8,902 bases of DNA from an uncultured bacterium (lineage in GTDB: Bacteria; Cyanobacteriota; Vampirovibrionia; Gastranaerophilales; Gastranaerophilaceae). Positions 1 to 5,403 of this stretch are shown piece after piece. Location of the stretch: assembly GCA_900555175.1 (NCBI GenBank), contig USJT01000036.1, positions 1 through 8,902 on the forward strand. Direction: 5' to 3'. A program made the translations under genes and the position numbers. Every line of letters begins with the position of its first letter. Positions within the stretch are counted from its first letter, which is position 1. Under the pieces are notes generated by a model, which searched no databases, was not told the origin of the DNA, and saw only the letters and a program-made list of their open reading frames with translations.

Positions 1-86
1 TTTGTTTCCGGAATTTCTTCAGATGCAAAGGTGCAAATCCCGGAAATAATTATACACAATCCTAATAATAAAATTTTTTGTTTCAT
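1..86 (-). CDS. N-terminus of an exported protein (signal peptide only, cut by window edge)
   Basis: Reading leftwards from the ATG at 86-84, the first 28 codons are visible. The N-terminus MKQKILLLGLCIII is two lysines followed by a leucine/isoleucine-rich core. A small-residue stretch (S-G-I-C-T-F-A-S) then leads into acidic EEIPE. This is a classic Sec signal peptide with likely signal peptidase I cleavage near residues 21-22 (after FA or FAS). The cysteines do not sit in a good lipobox. A Shine-Dalgarno CGGAGAG lies at 100-94, seven bases before the start. The mature protein is outside the window, so no function can be given. It is divergent from the mini-RNase III gene. The call as a real gene rests on the agreement of RBS, start codon and signal peptide. 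Confidence 0.75.
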   Translation of the reverse strand, partial: MKQKILLLGLCIIISGICTFASEEIPET

Positions 87-106
87 AAATTTTCTCTCCG
101 TAAAAA

Positions 107-135
107 ATTATTGCATGATTTTTTCTTAAAGACAA
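107..135 (-). promoter_or_regulatory. Candidate sigma-70 promoter for the leftward exported-protein gene
   Basis: On the minus strand TTGTCT (135-130) and AATAAT (112-107) are separated by exactly 17 bases. They match the -35 consensus at 4 of 6 and the -10 consensus at 5 of 6 positions. The predicted start of transcription (about base 100) would leave a leader of only about 14 bases beginning at the Shine-Dalgarno. That is tight, so confidence is limited. Confidence 0.35.
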
Positions 136-156
136 TATTTGTAGTAAACTCTTTTT

Positions 157-519
157 ATGGAAGAAATGAATTTAAGAAATTATGCATATATAGGTGATGC
201 TGTTTGGGAGCTTTTTATCCGCGAGAAAACAATAAAACTTACAAACAATCCCAGAAAATTGCATAAAATTACAACTGCCAATGTAAAAGCATCTTTTCAG
301 GCGGAATTGCTTCATCATATTGAAAGTATTTTAACAGATGAAGAAAAAGAAATTGCAAGACGAGCAAGAAACTTGCCCATTCCAATCGGCAGACGTCAAA
401 TTCAGGCGGAATATCGTTTGGCAACAGCTTTTGAATGTTTAATAGGATTTTGGTTTTTGCATGATAAAAAACGCTTGGATTATGTGTGTCCGTTGACTGA
501 AGAATATTTAAATTTTTAA
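157..519 (+). CDS. mrnC: Mini-ribonuclease III (23S rRNA maturation)
   Basis: A 120-residue stand-alone RNase III catalytic domain without a double-stranded-RNA-binding domain, the normal size for Mini-III. The signature YIGDAVWE (11-18) carries the catalytic-type D14 and E18. ARRARN (68-73) corresponds to the family's arginine-rich motif, and YRLATAFECLIG (86-97) carries the second acidic residue, E93. In characterised Firmicutes the homodimer trims the 5' and 3' ends of 23S rRNA precursor in the cytoplasm; this role is inferred here from the family. Start choice: ATG 157 gives MEEMNL; ATG 166 is an alternative giving a protein three residues shorter. Neither start has a convincing Shine-Dalgarno. 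The gene is not next to cysS or an rRNA methyltransferase as in Bacillus. The stop is TAA, followed by a 78-base gap to the next gene. Confidence 0.93.
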   Translation: MEEMNLRNYAYIGDAVWELFIREKTIKLTNNPRKLHKITTANVKASFQAELLHHIESILTDEEKEIARRARNLPIPIGRRQIQAEYRLATAFECLIGFWFLHDKKRLDYVCPLTEEYLNF

Positions 520-540
520 AAAAAACATTTAAGCGGAGGA

Positions 541-546
541 TATAAT
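541..546 (+). promoter_or_regulatory. Candidate -10 box (TATAAT) for the solenoid protein gene
   Basis: A perfect TATAAT lies 51 bases upstream of the start at 598, in the gap after mini-RNase III. No good -35 is seen at 16-18 bases (the sequence there is poly-A). A purine-rich GCGGAGGA immediately precedes it. A 5' leader of about 45 bases would result. Confidence 0.35.
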
Positions 547-597
547 TTTAGATTTTTGTATGTATATTATAAAGATATAAAAATTTGGAGGTTTTTT

Positions 598-1158
598 ATG
601 AAGAAAAATTATCAAGAATTAATCAACAATTATCAAGGTGGAGATTTGGATTTATCAGGTTGCGAAATCAAAAATCTTACATTAGGACATATCGATGGCA
701 GCTTGAATTTATCAAAAAGTGTAATTGGCAAATTGTCAATCGGTTGGGTATCAAATACATTAGATATGTCAGGTGCTGAAATTAAGAAAATTGAAACACC
801 AATCGATGCAAATACAGTAAATATGTCAAATGCAAAAATCGGTAAATTACCGGAACATATTTGGACAGATTCATTGAATATTGAAAAAAGCAACATTGAA
901 AAATTAAATACAGATATTAAAGCAAATGTATTTAATGTAAAAGGAACAAAAATTACATCATTCCCAAAAACAATGAAAGTTCACAGATTGATAACAGATT
1001 CAAAAACAGCTAAAAATCTATCATTATTAACATTGAAACAATGTGATGAACTAGTATTAGATAATTCATTCTACTTTGAACAAAGTGATTTGGTACAAAA
1101 CTACAATTTTTCAAACGTAGTATCATCAAATGATATCGAAATGGTTTGTACAATGTAG
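598..1158 (+). CDS. Small leucine-rich solenoid repeat protein (19-residue repeats)
   Basis: A 186-residue protein starting at ATG 598 behind GGAGG (587-591), six bases away; the frame is open upstream to a TTG at 556, but that start has no comparable site. There is no signal peptide or membrane segment, so it is probably cytoplasmic. Residues 16-129 are six back-to-back units of exactly 19 residues, with the pattern x-L-[D/N]-[L/M/I]-[S/E/K]-x-x-x-I-x-x-[L/I/F]. Two degenerate units follow (about 130-160), then an acidic/aromatic tail. The pattern resembles short bacterial leucine-rich repeats or another beta-solenoid; the partner is unknown. Codon use differs from the neighbours: all 13 Thr codons are ACA, 9 of 11 Val codons are GTA and Ser is mostly TCA. 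The gene ends in TAG. It is closed by a strong terminator and looks monocistronic. Function unknown. Confidence 0.85.
   Translation: MKKNYQELINNYQGGDLDLSGCEIKNLTLGHIDGSLNLSKSVIGKLSIGWVSNTLDMSGAEIKKIETPIDANTVNMSNAKIGKLPEHIWTDSLNIEKSNIEKLNTDIKANVFNVKGTKITSFPKTMKVHRLITDSKTAKNLSLLTLKQCDELVLDNSFYFEQSDLVQNYNFSNVVSSNDIEMVCTM
643..984 (+). repeat. Six tandem 57-bp coding units (19-residue protein repeats)
   Basis: Protein units begin at residues 16, 35, 54, 73, 92 and 111 with DLDLS, SLNLS, TLDMS, TVNMS, SLNIE and VFNVK. All units are exactly 19 residues long with no insertions. DNA identity between units is low, so the array is old or selected at protein level rather than a recent tandem duplication. 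Confidence 0.8.
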
Positions 1159-1182
1159 TTTATCAGTCAAATAAATATGATA

Positions 1183-1221
1183 AAAAAGAAAGAATCGTTA
1201 CAAATAACGGTTCTTTTTTTT
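1183..1221 (+). terminator. Rho-independent terminator of the solenoid gene
   Basis: AGAATCGTTA (1191-1200) pairs with TAACGGTTCT (1205-1214), with one G-T pair and a CAAA loop. A run of T follows to 1221. An A-rich flank on the 5' side could make it work on both strands. It begins about 25 bases after the solenoid stop codon. Confidence 0.88.
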
Positions 1222-1240
1222 ATAAAAAAGAAAAAAGGGG

Positions 1241-1268
1241 TTTACAAAAAAAAATCAGCATGTACAAT
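1241..1268 (+). promoter_or_regulatory. Promoter of tRNA-Ala(UGC)
   Basis: TTTACA (1241-1246) and TACAAT (1263-1268) are 16 bases apart and each matches the sigma-70 consensus at 5 of 6 positions. Transcription would begin near 1275, leaving a leader of about 25 bases before the tRNA. The promoter sits between the upstream terminator and the tRNA, as expected for a single-gene transcript. Confidence 0.6.
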
Positions 1269-1299
1269 AAATATTGTGACAAATAAATAACGACCTCGT

Positions 1300-1375
1300 G
1301 GGGGTTTAGCTCAGCTGGTAGAGCACCTGCTTTGCACGCAGGGGGTCAGGAGTTCGAATCTCCTAACCTCCACCA
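1300..1375 (+). tRNA. tRNA-Ala (anticodon UGC)
   Basis: A complete 76-base cloverleaf. The acceptor GGGGGTT (1300-1306) pairs with AACCTCC (1365-1371) and includes the G3-U70 wobble that identifies alanine tRNAs. The D stem GCTC/GAGC, the anticodon stem CCTGC/GCAGG and the T arm AGGAG-TTCGAAT-CTCCT are all intact. Anticodon TGC is at 1333-1335 in loop TTTGCAC. Discriminator A is at 1372 and the CCA end (1373-1375) is encoded. It has its own promoter and terminator and is not beside rRNA genes in this window. Confidence 0.98.
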
Positions 1376-1376
1376 T

Positions 1377-1410
1377 AAAAAAGACGATGACATTTGTTAT
1401 CGTCTTTTTT
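1377..1410 (+). terminator. Rho-independent terminator after tRNA-Ala(UGC)
   Basis: AAGACGATGA (1381-1390) pairs with TTATCGTCTT (1397-1406), with one G-T pair and a CATTTG loop. A T-run follows to 1410. It begins two bases after the encoded CCA. The A-run on the 5' flank (1377-1382) would allow bidirectional use. Confidence 0.88.
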
Positions 1411-1430
1411 ATTATGAGTGTTAGTATTGA

Positions 1431-1442
1431 TAAGAATTCTTA
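1431..1442. repeat. Perfect 12-bp palindrome TAAGAATTCTTA
   Basis: Six-base half sites with no spacer. It lies just downstream of a TTGATA (-35-like) and immediately before a short ORF, a position that would suit an operator. Nothing in the window shows what might bind it, and palindromes of this base composition can arise by chance in AT-rich DNA. Confidence 0.3.
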
Positions 1443-1507
1443 ATGTATGATATTACATTTAAAGAGTTCGAGCGCGAGTGAGCTGAGGCTGTAGTATTTT
1501 TCAAGAT

Positions 1508-1579
1508 ATGGAAAATATCATGGCAAAATTCGGAATTGCCGTTAAACGCGAACGAGCAAAACAATCTCTTAACCTTTAA
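1508..1579 (+). pseudogene. Probable N-terminal remnant of an XRE-type helix-turn-helix regulator
   Basis: A 23-residue ORF from ATG 1508 (second ATG at 1520) to TAA 1577. Residues 5-23 (MAKFGIAVKRERAKQSLNL) have the spacing of the first helix of Cro/CI-type (XRE) regulators: F-G-x-x-[VI]-[KR]-x-x-R-x-x-x-x-[LIM]-[ST]-[LQ]. The reading frame stops where the next helix (for example E-x-L-A) should begin. A terminator starts two bases later. No clear Shine-Dalgarno precedes it. This could be a truncated regulator, a short peptide gene or chance similarity. The resemblance is from memory of the family, and the sequence is short. Confidence 0.4.
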
Positions 1580-1580
1580 T

Positions 1581-1610
1581 AAAAAGAGAGCTGTAAAAGC
1601 TCTCTTTTTT
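1581..1610. terminator. Bidirectional rho-independent terminator
   Basis: AAAAAGAGAGCT (1581-1592) pairs perfectly over 12 bp with AGCTCTCTTTTT (1598-1609) around a GTAAA loop. The rightward strand ends in a T-run, and the leftward strand also reads into T5. It can serve the regulator-like fragment on its left and the calpain-like gene, whose stop lies about 50 bases to the right. Confidence 0.87.
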
Positions 1611-1659
1611 TATACTTATTTTGGTGTCCATTCTGTGACCACTTTTGTATTTGAATTAA

Positions 1660-2565
1660 TTATAAATCCAACACGGTTAGACTTTTAACATTTTTACAGA
1701 AGTCTTTAAGTGTAACTTTTTCTTCTTTTCCGCTATTGTGTGGATTAATTAGAGTTACAAATTTATTATCAATTTTTTTAATTGCATAAGCATGGTGTGT
1801 AATTAATCCGTCTTCTTCACTTCTAAAATTACAAGTTAGTGCACATGTATCAGGTGATTTTTGCTTTTGTATAAGTGCATTTTTTAATTTTTTTGGAACT
1901 GTATATTTCCCGTTAAATATAGTTTTTGATCGTTTCCCTGTAAGTAAAAACATTATATCAGAAGCATTTCCGCCTGCAGTTGGATTATTTACATTCCCTG
2001 AAGTATATTTGCCTGTTATAACGTTAGGATTTGGATTGTTAATATCATTTTTATTTACGATTAACATTTTTTTATAATATTCTGTCGCAAGTTCAAGTGC
2101 TAACATGTCATCGTCACCGTTGACATAAGTTTTACTTTGTTTTGCTGCACTCAAGACCATTTGAGGAATTGTTACTGTTATATTGTTCCCAGCTAAATGT
2201 ACAACTGTTTTTTTATCGTCATGGTATGCTATTGCATTTTTAATATATTCTTTCCCTTTTTTAGTACTTGCAACAGCGTTAATACCTGTTAATAGCCAAC
2301 AGTTCATTTTTCTTTGTTTAGTCGCTCCAATTTCTTTATCTATATCAAGGGGTTTCTTTGTATAATCATATACATAGTTTTTCCTTTTAATAGAGCCAAA
2401 ATCTACGGTATAATACTTCGGTACAATTTCATCGAATTTTTCTTTGTTATTATTGAATTTCAAAAGAGGCTTTGTATAAGAAGTTTTTTTCTGTGTTTTC
2501 TCTTTTTTATTATAAAATACGCTATTATTATCTATTCCGTTAATATTAGTACAAATAGGTAGCAT
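1660..2565 (-). CDS. Calpain-like (family C2, clan CA) cysteine protease domain protein
   Basis: A 301-residue protein. The N-terminal 70 residues are lysine-rich and low in hydrophobic residues, with no signal peptide. The rest reads as a papain-fold protease of calpain type. NCWLL (88-92) has the nucleophile C89 followed by W, as in the family's G-D-C-W-L-L. A helix at 154-167 and GGNASDIMFLLTG (198-210) match the calpain pattern ending in a L-T-G motif. HHAYAI (257-262) supplies H258, and INPHN (273-277) supplies N274, completing a Cys-His-Asn triad in the usual order. The oxyanion glutamine, normally six residues before the cysteine, is Q84 at minus five. The substrate is unknown, and the protein could act inside the cell or be exported by a route not visible here. 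Start ATG 2565 has GAGGG (2579-2575) nine bases upstream. It diverges from the DUF1349 gene and ends toward a bidirectional terminator. Confidence 0.8.
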   Translation of the reverse strand: MLPICTNINGIDNNSVFYNKKEKTQKKTSYTKPLLKFNNNKEKFDEIVPKYYTVDFGSIKRKNYVYDYTKKPLDIDKEIGATKQRKMNCWLLTGINAVASTKKGKEYIKNAIAYHDDKKTVVHLAGNNITVTIPQMVLSAAKQSKTYVNGDDDMLALELATEYYKKMLIVNKNDINNPNPNVITGKYTSGNVNNPTAGGNASDIMFLLTGKRSKTIFNGKYTVPKKLKNALIQKQKSPDTCALTCNFRSEEDGLITHHAYAIKKIDNKFVTLINPHNSGKEEKVTLKDFCKNVKSLTVLDL

Positions 2566-2711
2566 AAAATATTTCCCTCAAATAAATATCCCTTATATTA
2601 ATAAAAACATTTTGTGCTAAAAAATTGCCTATATTAAATAATTATTTTTAAGATTTGTTTATACATTGTGAATATGTTTTTATAAATATATTTTTACTAT
2701 ATACTGAAAGT

Positions 2712-3302
2712 ATGAAAAGAGATTTTTTAAAAGAGGAGCTTACATACTATAATTCTCCGAATATAACTATAAATAATGATACAATTGAATTTATAACCAA
2801 ACCACATACTGATCTTTGGCAAAGAACTTATTACGGGTTTCAAAATGACAATGCTCCTTTTGTACAAATCAAAATTAGTGAACAATACTTTTCTTTTAAA
2901 ATTAAGGTAAAATACGATTCCAAAAGACGTTTTGACCAGGCAGGAATTATTATGTACTTGGATAGTGAAAATTGGCTAAAAGCTTCTGTTGAGTATGAAA
3001 ACGAGAAAATTCAGCGTCTTGGAAGTGTTGTTACAAATAATGGTTATTCAGATTGGGCAACTACTGATATTTCATCGGAAATTAAGGAAATGTATTATCG
3101 ATTAAGTCGCAGAGAATGCGATTTTTGCATCGAAAATAGTTTTGACGGAATTAATTATAAACAAATGAGAATTAGTCATTTGTTTAAAGATTTTAAAGAC
3201 GTTAATATCGGAATTTACGCTTGTAGTCCTGAACAATCGTCATTTAAAGCAACATTTAGTGAAATGTTTATAACTGATTGTCAGTGGATGGAACATAAAT
3301 AA
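2712..3302 (+). CDS. DUF1349 family protein (concanavalin-like beta sandwich)
   Basis: A 196-residue protein spanning one DUF1349 domain, the family named after a regulator of enolase 1 in yeast. Family hallmarks in order: TDLWQRTYYGF (33-43), DQAGIIMYLD (75-84), ENWLKASVEY (86-95), VVTNNGYSDW (106-115) and YACSPEQSSFKATFS (169-183). The length is normal for a full domain. There is no signal peptide, so it is probably cytoplasmic. The fold suggests sugar or glycan binding, but no catalytic residues can be assigned and the biochemical role is unproven. The frame opens at a TTG at 2655; ATG 2712 was chosen because similarity begins there and the upstream residues are not family-like. There is no Shine-Dalgarno at proper spacing. 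A TATACT at 2700-2705 would start transcription close to the ATG, so a leaderless message is possible. Confidence 0.87.
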   Translation: MKRDFLKEELTYYNSPNITINNDTIEFITKPHTDLWQRTYYGFQNDNAPFVQIKISEQYFSFKIKVKYDSKRRFDQAGIIMYLDSENWLKASVEYENEKIQRLGSVVTNNGYSDWATTDISSEIKEMYYRLSRRECDFCIENSFDGINYKQMRISHLFKDFKDVNIGIYACSPEQSSFKATFSEMFITDCQWMEHK

Positions 3303-3344
3303 CTTATTTCAAACACTCCGGCAAATAAGGGTAAAATATTCTAA

Positions 3345-3422
3345 ATCAATTTTGAGCTAATTCAAAAATTTGAGCCTCAAAAGGTTATTCAGGAAGGTTA
3401 TTCGATTGTTTATAAGAACAAC
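3345..3422 (+). pseudogene. Possible C-terminal remnant of exodeoxyribonuclease VII large subunit
   Basis: After the DUF1349 stop (and a second in-frame TAA at 3342-3344) the same frame reads INFELIQKFEP (3345-3377) and then QKVIQEGYSIVYKNN (3378-3422). The combination L-x-x-[F/L]-x-P-x-K-V-[L/I]-x-x-G-Y-S-I-V resembles the conserved tail of XseA, where a helix leads into P-x-x-V-L-x-R-G-Y-S-I-V. No start codon, RBS or remainder of an xseA gene is present. Beyond 3422 the frame is only the antisense of the flavodoxin gene. The match is short and made from memory, so chance cannot be excluded. Confidence 0.3.
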
Positions 3423-4162
3423 TCATTTCCTTTTTTTACTATACAAGATTTTCTTATCGCTAAGCCTGCTAATAATATGATTAATTTACTTATGTTTTTG
3501 GCGGATTTTGGACAATTTGAAACACAGCGCATACAGGAAATACATTTTTTAGAGTCAATTTTTGATGGATCGTCAAAACTTATTGCCCCAACAGGACATT
3601 TTTTTGCGCATAAATAGCATTTATTACATTTTTTTGTGGTTTTCGGGATTAAACCTATTCCTTTATAAATTTTGTATGGACGATTACCGGGAATATTTGG
3701 TTTTGTTTCTTCCGAATTATTTAATTTTTCTTTTATCTTATTGGCAAATTGTTTTAATTGTTTTTCATCATCGTTATCAGGTCTGTTTTTTGCATATTTT
3801 CTTACAATAGAATGTTCTGCAACAGCTGATATCGCTCCTATTACGTTAAACCCGTCAGCAATTGCTTCATCATACATCTCAATAAGAGTGTCTTCATAAG
3901 CTCTATTCCCATAGACTGCAATTATGATTGTTTTAATCCCGTTGCCTTTAATTTTTTTTAATCTGTCAATTGCAATCTTTGGTGCTCTGCCTCCGTATGA
4001 TGGCATTGCAATTATTGCCAGATCTCCGCTTAATGTGGAATTGGATAAATTAATATTTGATAAATCTATTGTTTCAATATTTTGACTTAATTCTTTTGAG
4101 ACAATGTTTGCGACTTTTAAAGTTCCACCTGTTGGACTAAAAATTATATTATATATTTTCAT
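3410..4162 (-). CDS. EFR1-type flavodoxin/ferredoxin fusion protein
   Basis: A 250-residue cytoplasmic redox protein with two modules. Residues 1-145 are a flavodoxin fold with the FMN phosphate loop FSPTGGT (8-14), flavin-contact segments MPSYGGRAP (53-61) and AVYGNRAYED (82-91). Residues 175-220 hold two [4Fe-4S] motifs: C179, C182, C185, C189-P and C207, C210, C213, C217-P. The C-terminus NELFL is typical of the EFR1 family and indicates an intact end. The role is probably low-potential electron transfer between clusters and flavin; partners are unknown. Start ATG 4162 follows GAGG (4173-4170) with seven bases spacing. It lies 22 bases downstream of the membrane-protein gene on the same strand, so the two probably form an operon. 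Its stop faces the DUF1349 gene about 107 bases away without an obvious terminator between them. Confidence 0.93.
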   Translation of the reverse strand: MKIYNIIFSPTGGTLKVANIVSKELSQNIETIDLSNINLSNSTLSGDLAIIAMPSYGGRAPKIAIDRLKKIKGNGIKTIIIAVYGNRAYEDTLIEMYDEAIADGFNVIGAISAVAEHSIVRKYAKNRPDNDDEKQLKQFANKIKEKLNNSEETKPNIPGNRPYKIYKGIGLIPKTTKKCNKCYLCAKKCPVGAISFDDPSKIDSKKCISCMRCVSNCPKSAKNISKLIILLAGLAIRKSCIVKKGNELFL

Positions 4163-4184
4163 TTTTATTCCTCAAATGTTTGTT

Positions 4185-5222
4185 TTATTTTGTCATATTT
4201 TTGTTTTTGAAGTCGTCTATTTGTTTCTTTTGTAAAAATGATAAATTAGGTTCTACAAATTTATCTATAACAAAGGATTCAACAAATTTGTCTATCGGTT
4301 TTGCCATTAAGCCCAAAACTACAAATCCGCCAATTGTTTTTAGTAATTTGTTTTTGAAGATTTTCTTTTCTTCTATCATTTTAATAACTTGTTTTGCAGC
4401 GTCTTCTGTTGAATCACCATTATAATTTGCTGTTTTATCAAATTTTTGTTTTATTTGTTTAAATTGGTTTAATATTTTTATTGGTAATCCTTCTGTCGGA
4501 TTGTTGTTTACAAGATTTTCTCTGATTTTGAAGATTTGTTCTATATTGGCTTTTGTGAATTTTACAATATTTTTAGGGGTAGAATGTGTTACTGCAGCCG
4601 GTTGTTTTCTATTAAAAATCCAATTAATTATTTTTTTAGTTGTATTTTTAAATTTGCCTTCCTTTTTAGTTTCATCTATGTGGTTGGCTAATTTTTCTGC
4701 AAATTTGTTATAATATTCTTCCTGATTATTCGCATAATTATGGAGTTTGTTTTGTTTTATGTAATTTATTGTAAAACGATGTAATTCTTCTTGTGTTTGT
4801 AATGAAAGTTTGTCTTTCCCCATTAAGCCCATTACGGAAGCTGTTTTTTGTCCGACTTTTACTGCTGCTGTCGGAAGAATTACACTGGCTAAAAGTTGGA
4901 ATATGGCTTGTTTTGTACCTCGTTTTGCACTCGGGTCATAAGAATTTTTGTCATTTTTGTATTTGTCATAAATATCTGCTCCAAAATACAACAATGCGGG
5001 AATCCATAATAAAAGCCCTGCTTTAGGTGCTATTTCACTAATCGCTGCACCTATTTCGTTTGAATATGCAAGACCTCTTGCAGGCCATTGATTTAATGGG
5101 TCATTATATTGTTTTTTATTTGATTTCCCTTGATTTGAAATATTTGTATCTTTAACTTTGGCTGTTGCGTTTGTTTGATTTGTTGAAGTTGTGCCTAAAA
5201 AGTATGGGGTAGTTTTTATCAA
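4185..5222 (-). CDS. Unrecognised membrane-associated protein with TTG start
   Basis: A 345-residue protein of no named family. Residues 1-45 are polar (Thr/Asn/Lys-rich). Two hydrophobic segments follow at 64-83 (KAGLLLWIPALLYFGAD) and 106-124 (IFQLLASVILPTAAVKVG), separated by a charged Lys/Asp-rich loop with Y-D-P-S-A-K-R-G-T-K (95-104). Residues 140-290 are helical, Lys/Asn/Glu-rich and probably soluble. A third hydrophobic segment lies at 294-308 (KTIGGFVVLGLMAKP). The paired-helix block resembles uncharacterised proteins I recall from Melainabacteria; this is unverified. Start: the frame has no ATG at the beginning. TTG at 5222-5220 has GGAGAA (5233-5228) placed seven bases away on average spacing, so TTG is taken as the start. 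It is first in an apparent two-gene operon with the flavodoxin/ferredoxin gene. Function unknown. Confidence 0.85.
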   Translation of the reverse strand: MIKTTPYFLGTTSTNQTNATAKVKDTNISNQGKSNKKQYNDPLNQWPARGLAYSNEIGAAISEIAPKAGLLLWIPALLYFGADIYDKYKNDKNSYDPSAKRGTKQAIFQLLASVILPTAAVKVGQKTASVMGLMGKDKLSLQTQEELHRFTINYIKQNKLHNYANNQEEYYNKFAEKLANHIDETKKEGKFKNTTKKIINWIFNRKQPAAVTHSTPKNIVKFTKANIEQIFKIRENLVNNNPTEGLPIKILNQFKQIKQKFDKTANYNGDSTEDAAKQVIKMIEEKKIFKNKLLKTIGGFVVLGLMAKPIDKFVESFVIDKFVEPNLSFLQKKQIDDFKNKNMTK

Positions 5223-5227
5223 TTTTA

Positions 5228-5233
5228 TTCTCC
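5228..5233 (-). promoter_or_regulatory. Shine-Dalgarno deciding a TTG start
   Basis: GGAGAA on the minus strand lies upstream of TTG 5222-5220 with GGAG seven bases from the start. No ATG or GTG is better placed, so this site supports TTG initiation of the 345-residue membrane-associated protein. Confidence 0.7.
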
Positions 5234-5403
5234 AAATTCCAAATTTTTGTATTTTGCGTATTTATGTCTTCGTGGATTTATTTATAATAATGTAAAAATA
5301 ATAAATTTTGCTAGTATTTGCAGTATTTTTTAAGGAATTTTTACAAATAATTTTATTTTTTAGTGTTTTTATTTAATTTTTTCGTGTATATGATAAAAAT
5401 TTT

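Larger units (their letters stand above)
1411..1659. other. Intergenic stretch with palindrome, short ORFs and shared terminator
   Basis: No full gene is seen here. It contains a 12-bp palindrome (1431-1442), a 12-codon ORF 1443-1481 reading MYDITFKEFERE, the regulator-like fragment 1508-1579 and a bidirectional terminator (1581-1610). A markedly G+C-rich patch (about 1467-1492) stands out from the surrounding AT-rich sequence. A TTGATA (1427-1432) with a poor -10 (TATTAC, 1451-1456) could be a weak promoter. The pattern fits a decayed small gene or a short transcript, not a functional gene I can name. Confidence 0.4.

Noticed and set aside
556..597. Longer start (TTG 556) for the solenoid protein
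   Set aside because: The extra 14 residues have no RBS and do not fit the repeat pattern, while ATG 598 has GGAGG at ideal distance.
633..896. Leftward 87-codon open frame inside the solenoid gene
   Set aside because: It is antisense to a gene with strong repeats and RBS and has no family resemblance or ribosome binding site; a shadow frame.
2655..2711. Longer start (TTG 2655) for the DUF1349 protein
   Set aside because: No RBS, and the added residues lie in the AT-rich divergent promoter region without similarity to the family.
3350..3382. Inverted repeat TTTTGAG/CTCAAAA as a terminator between the convergent DUF1349 and EFR1 genes
   Set aside because: The stem is AT-rich and only 7 bp with a 19-base loop, and no T-run follows on either strand.
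3381..3403. Direct repeat of AAGGTTATTC with 13-bp spacing
   Set aside because: Only two copies, inside the XseA-like frame, with no further copies nearby; not a CRISPR or an iteron array.
3562..3810. Rightward open frames inside the EFR1 gene
   Set aside because: Antisense shadows of a gene with two intact ferredoxin motifs and FMN loop; the translations are hydrophobic and low in complexity.
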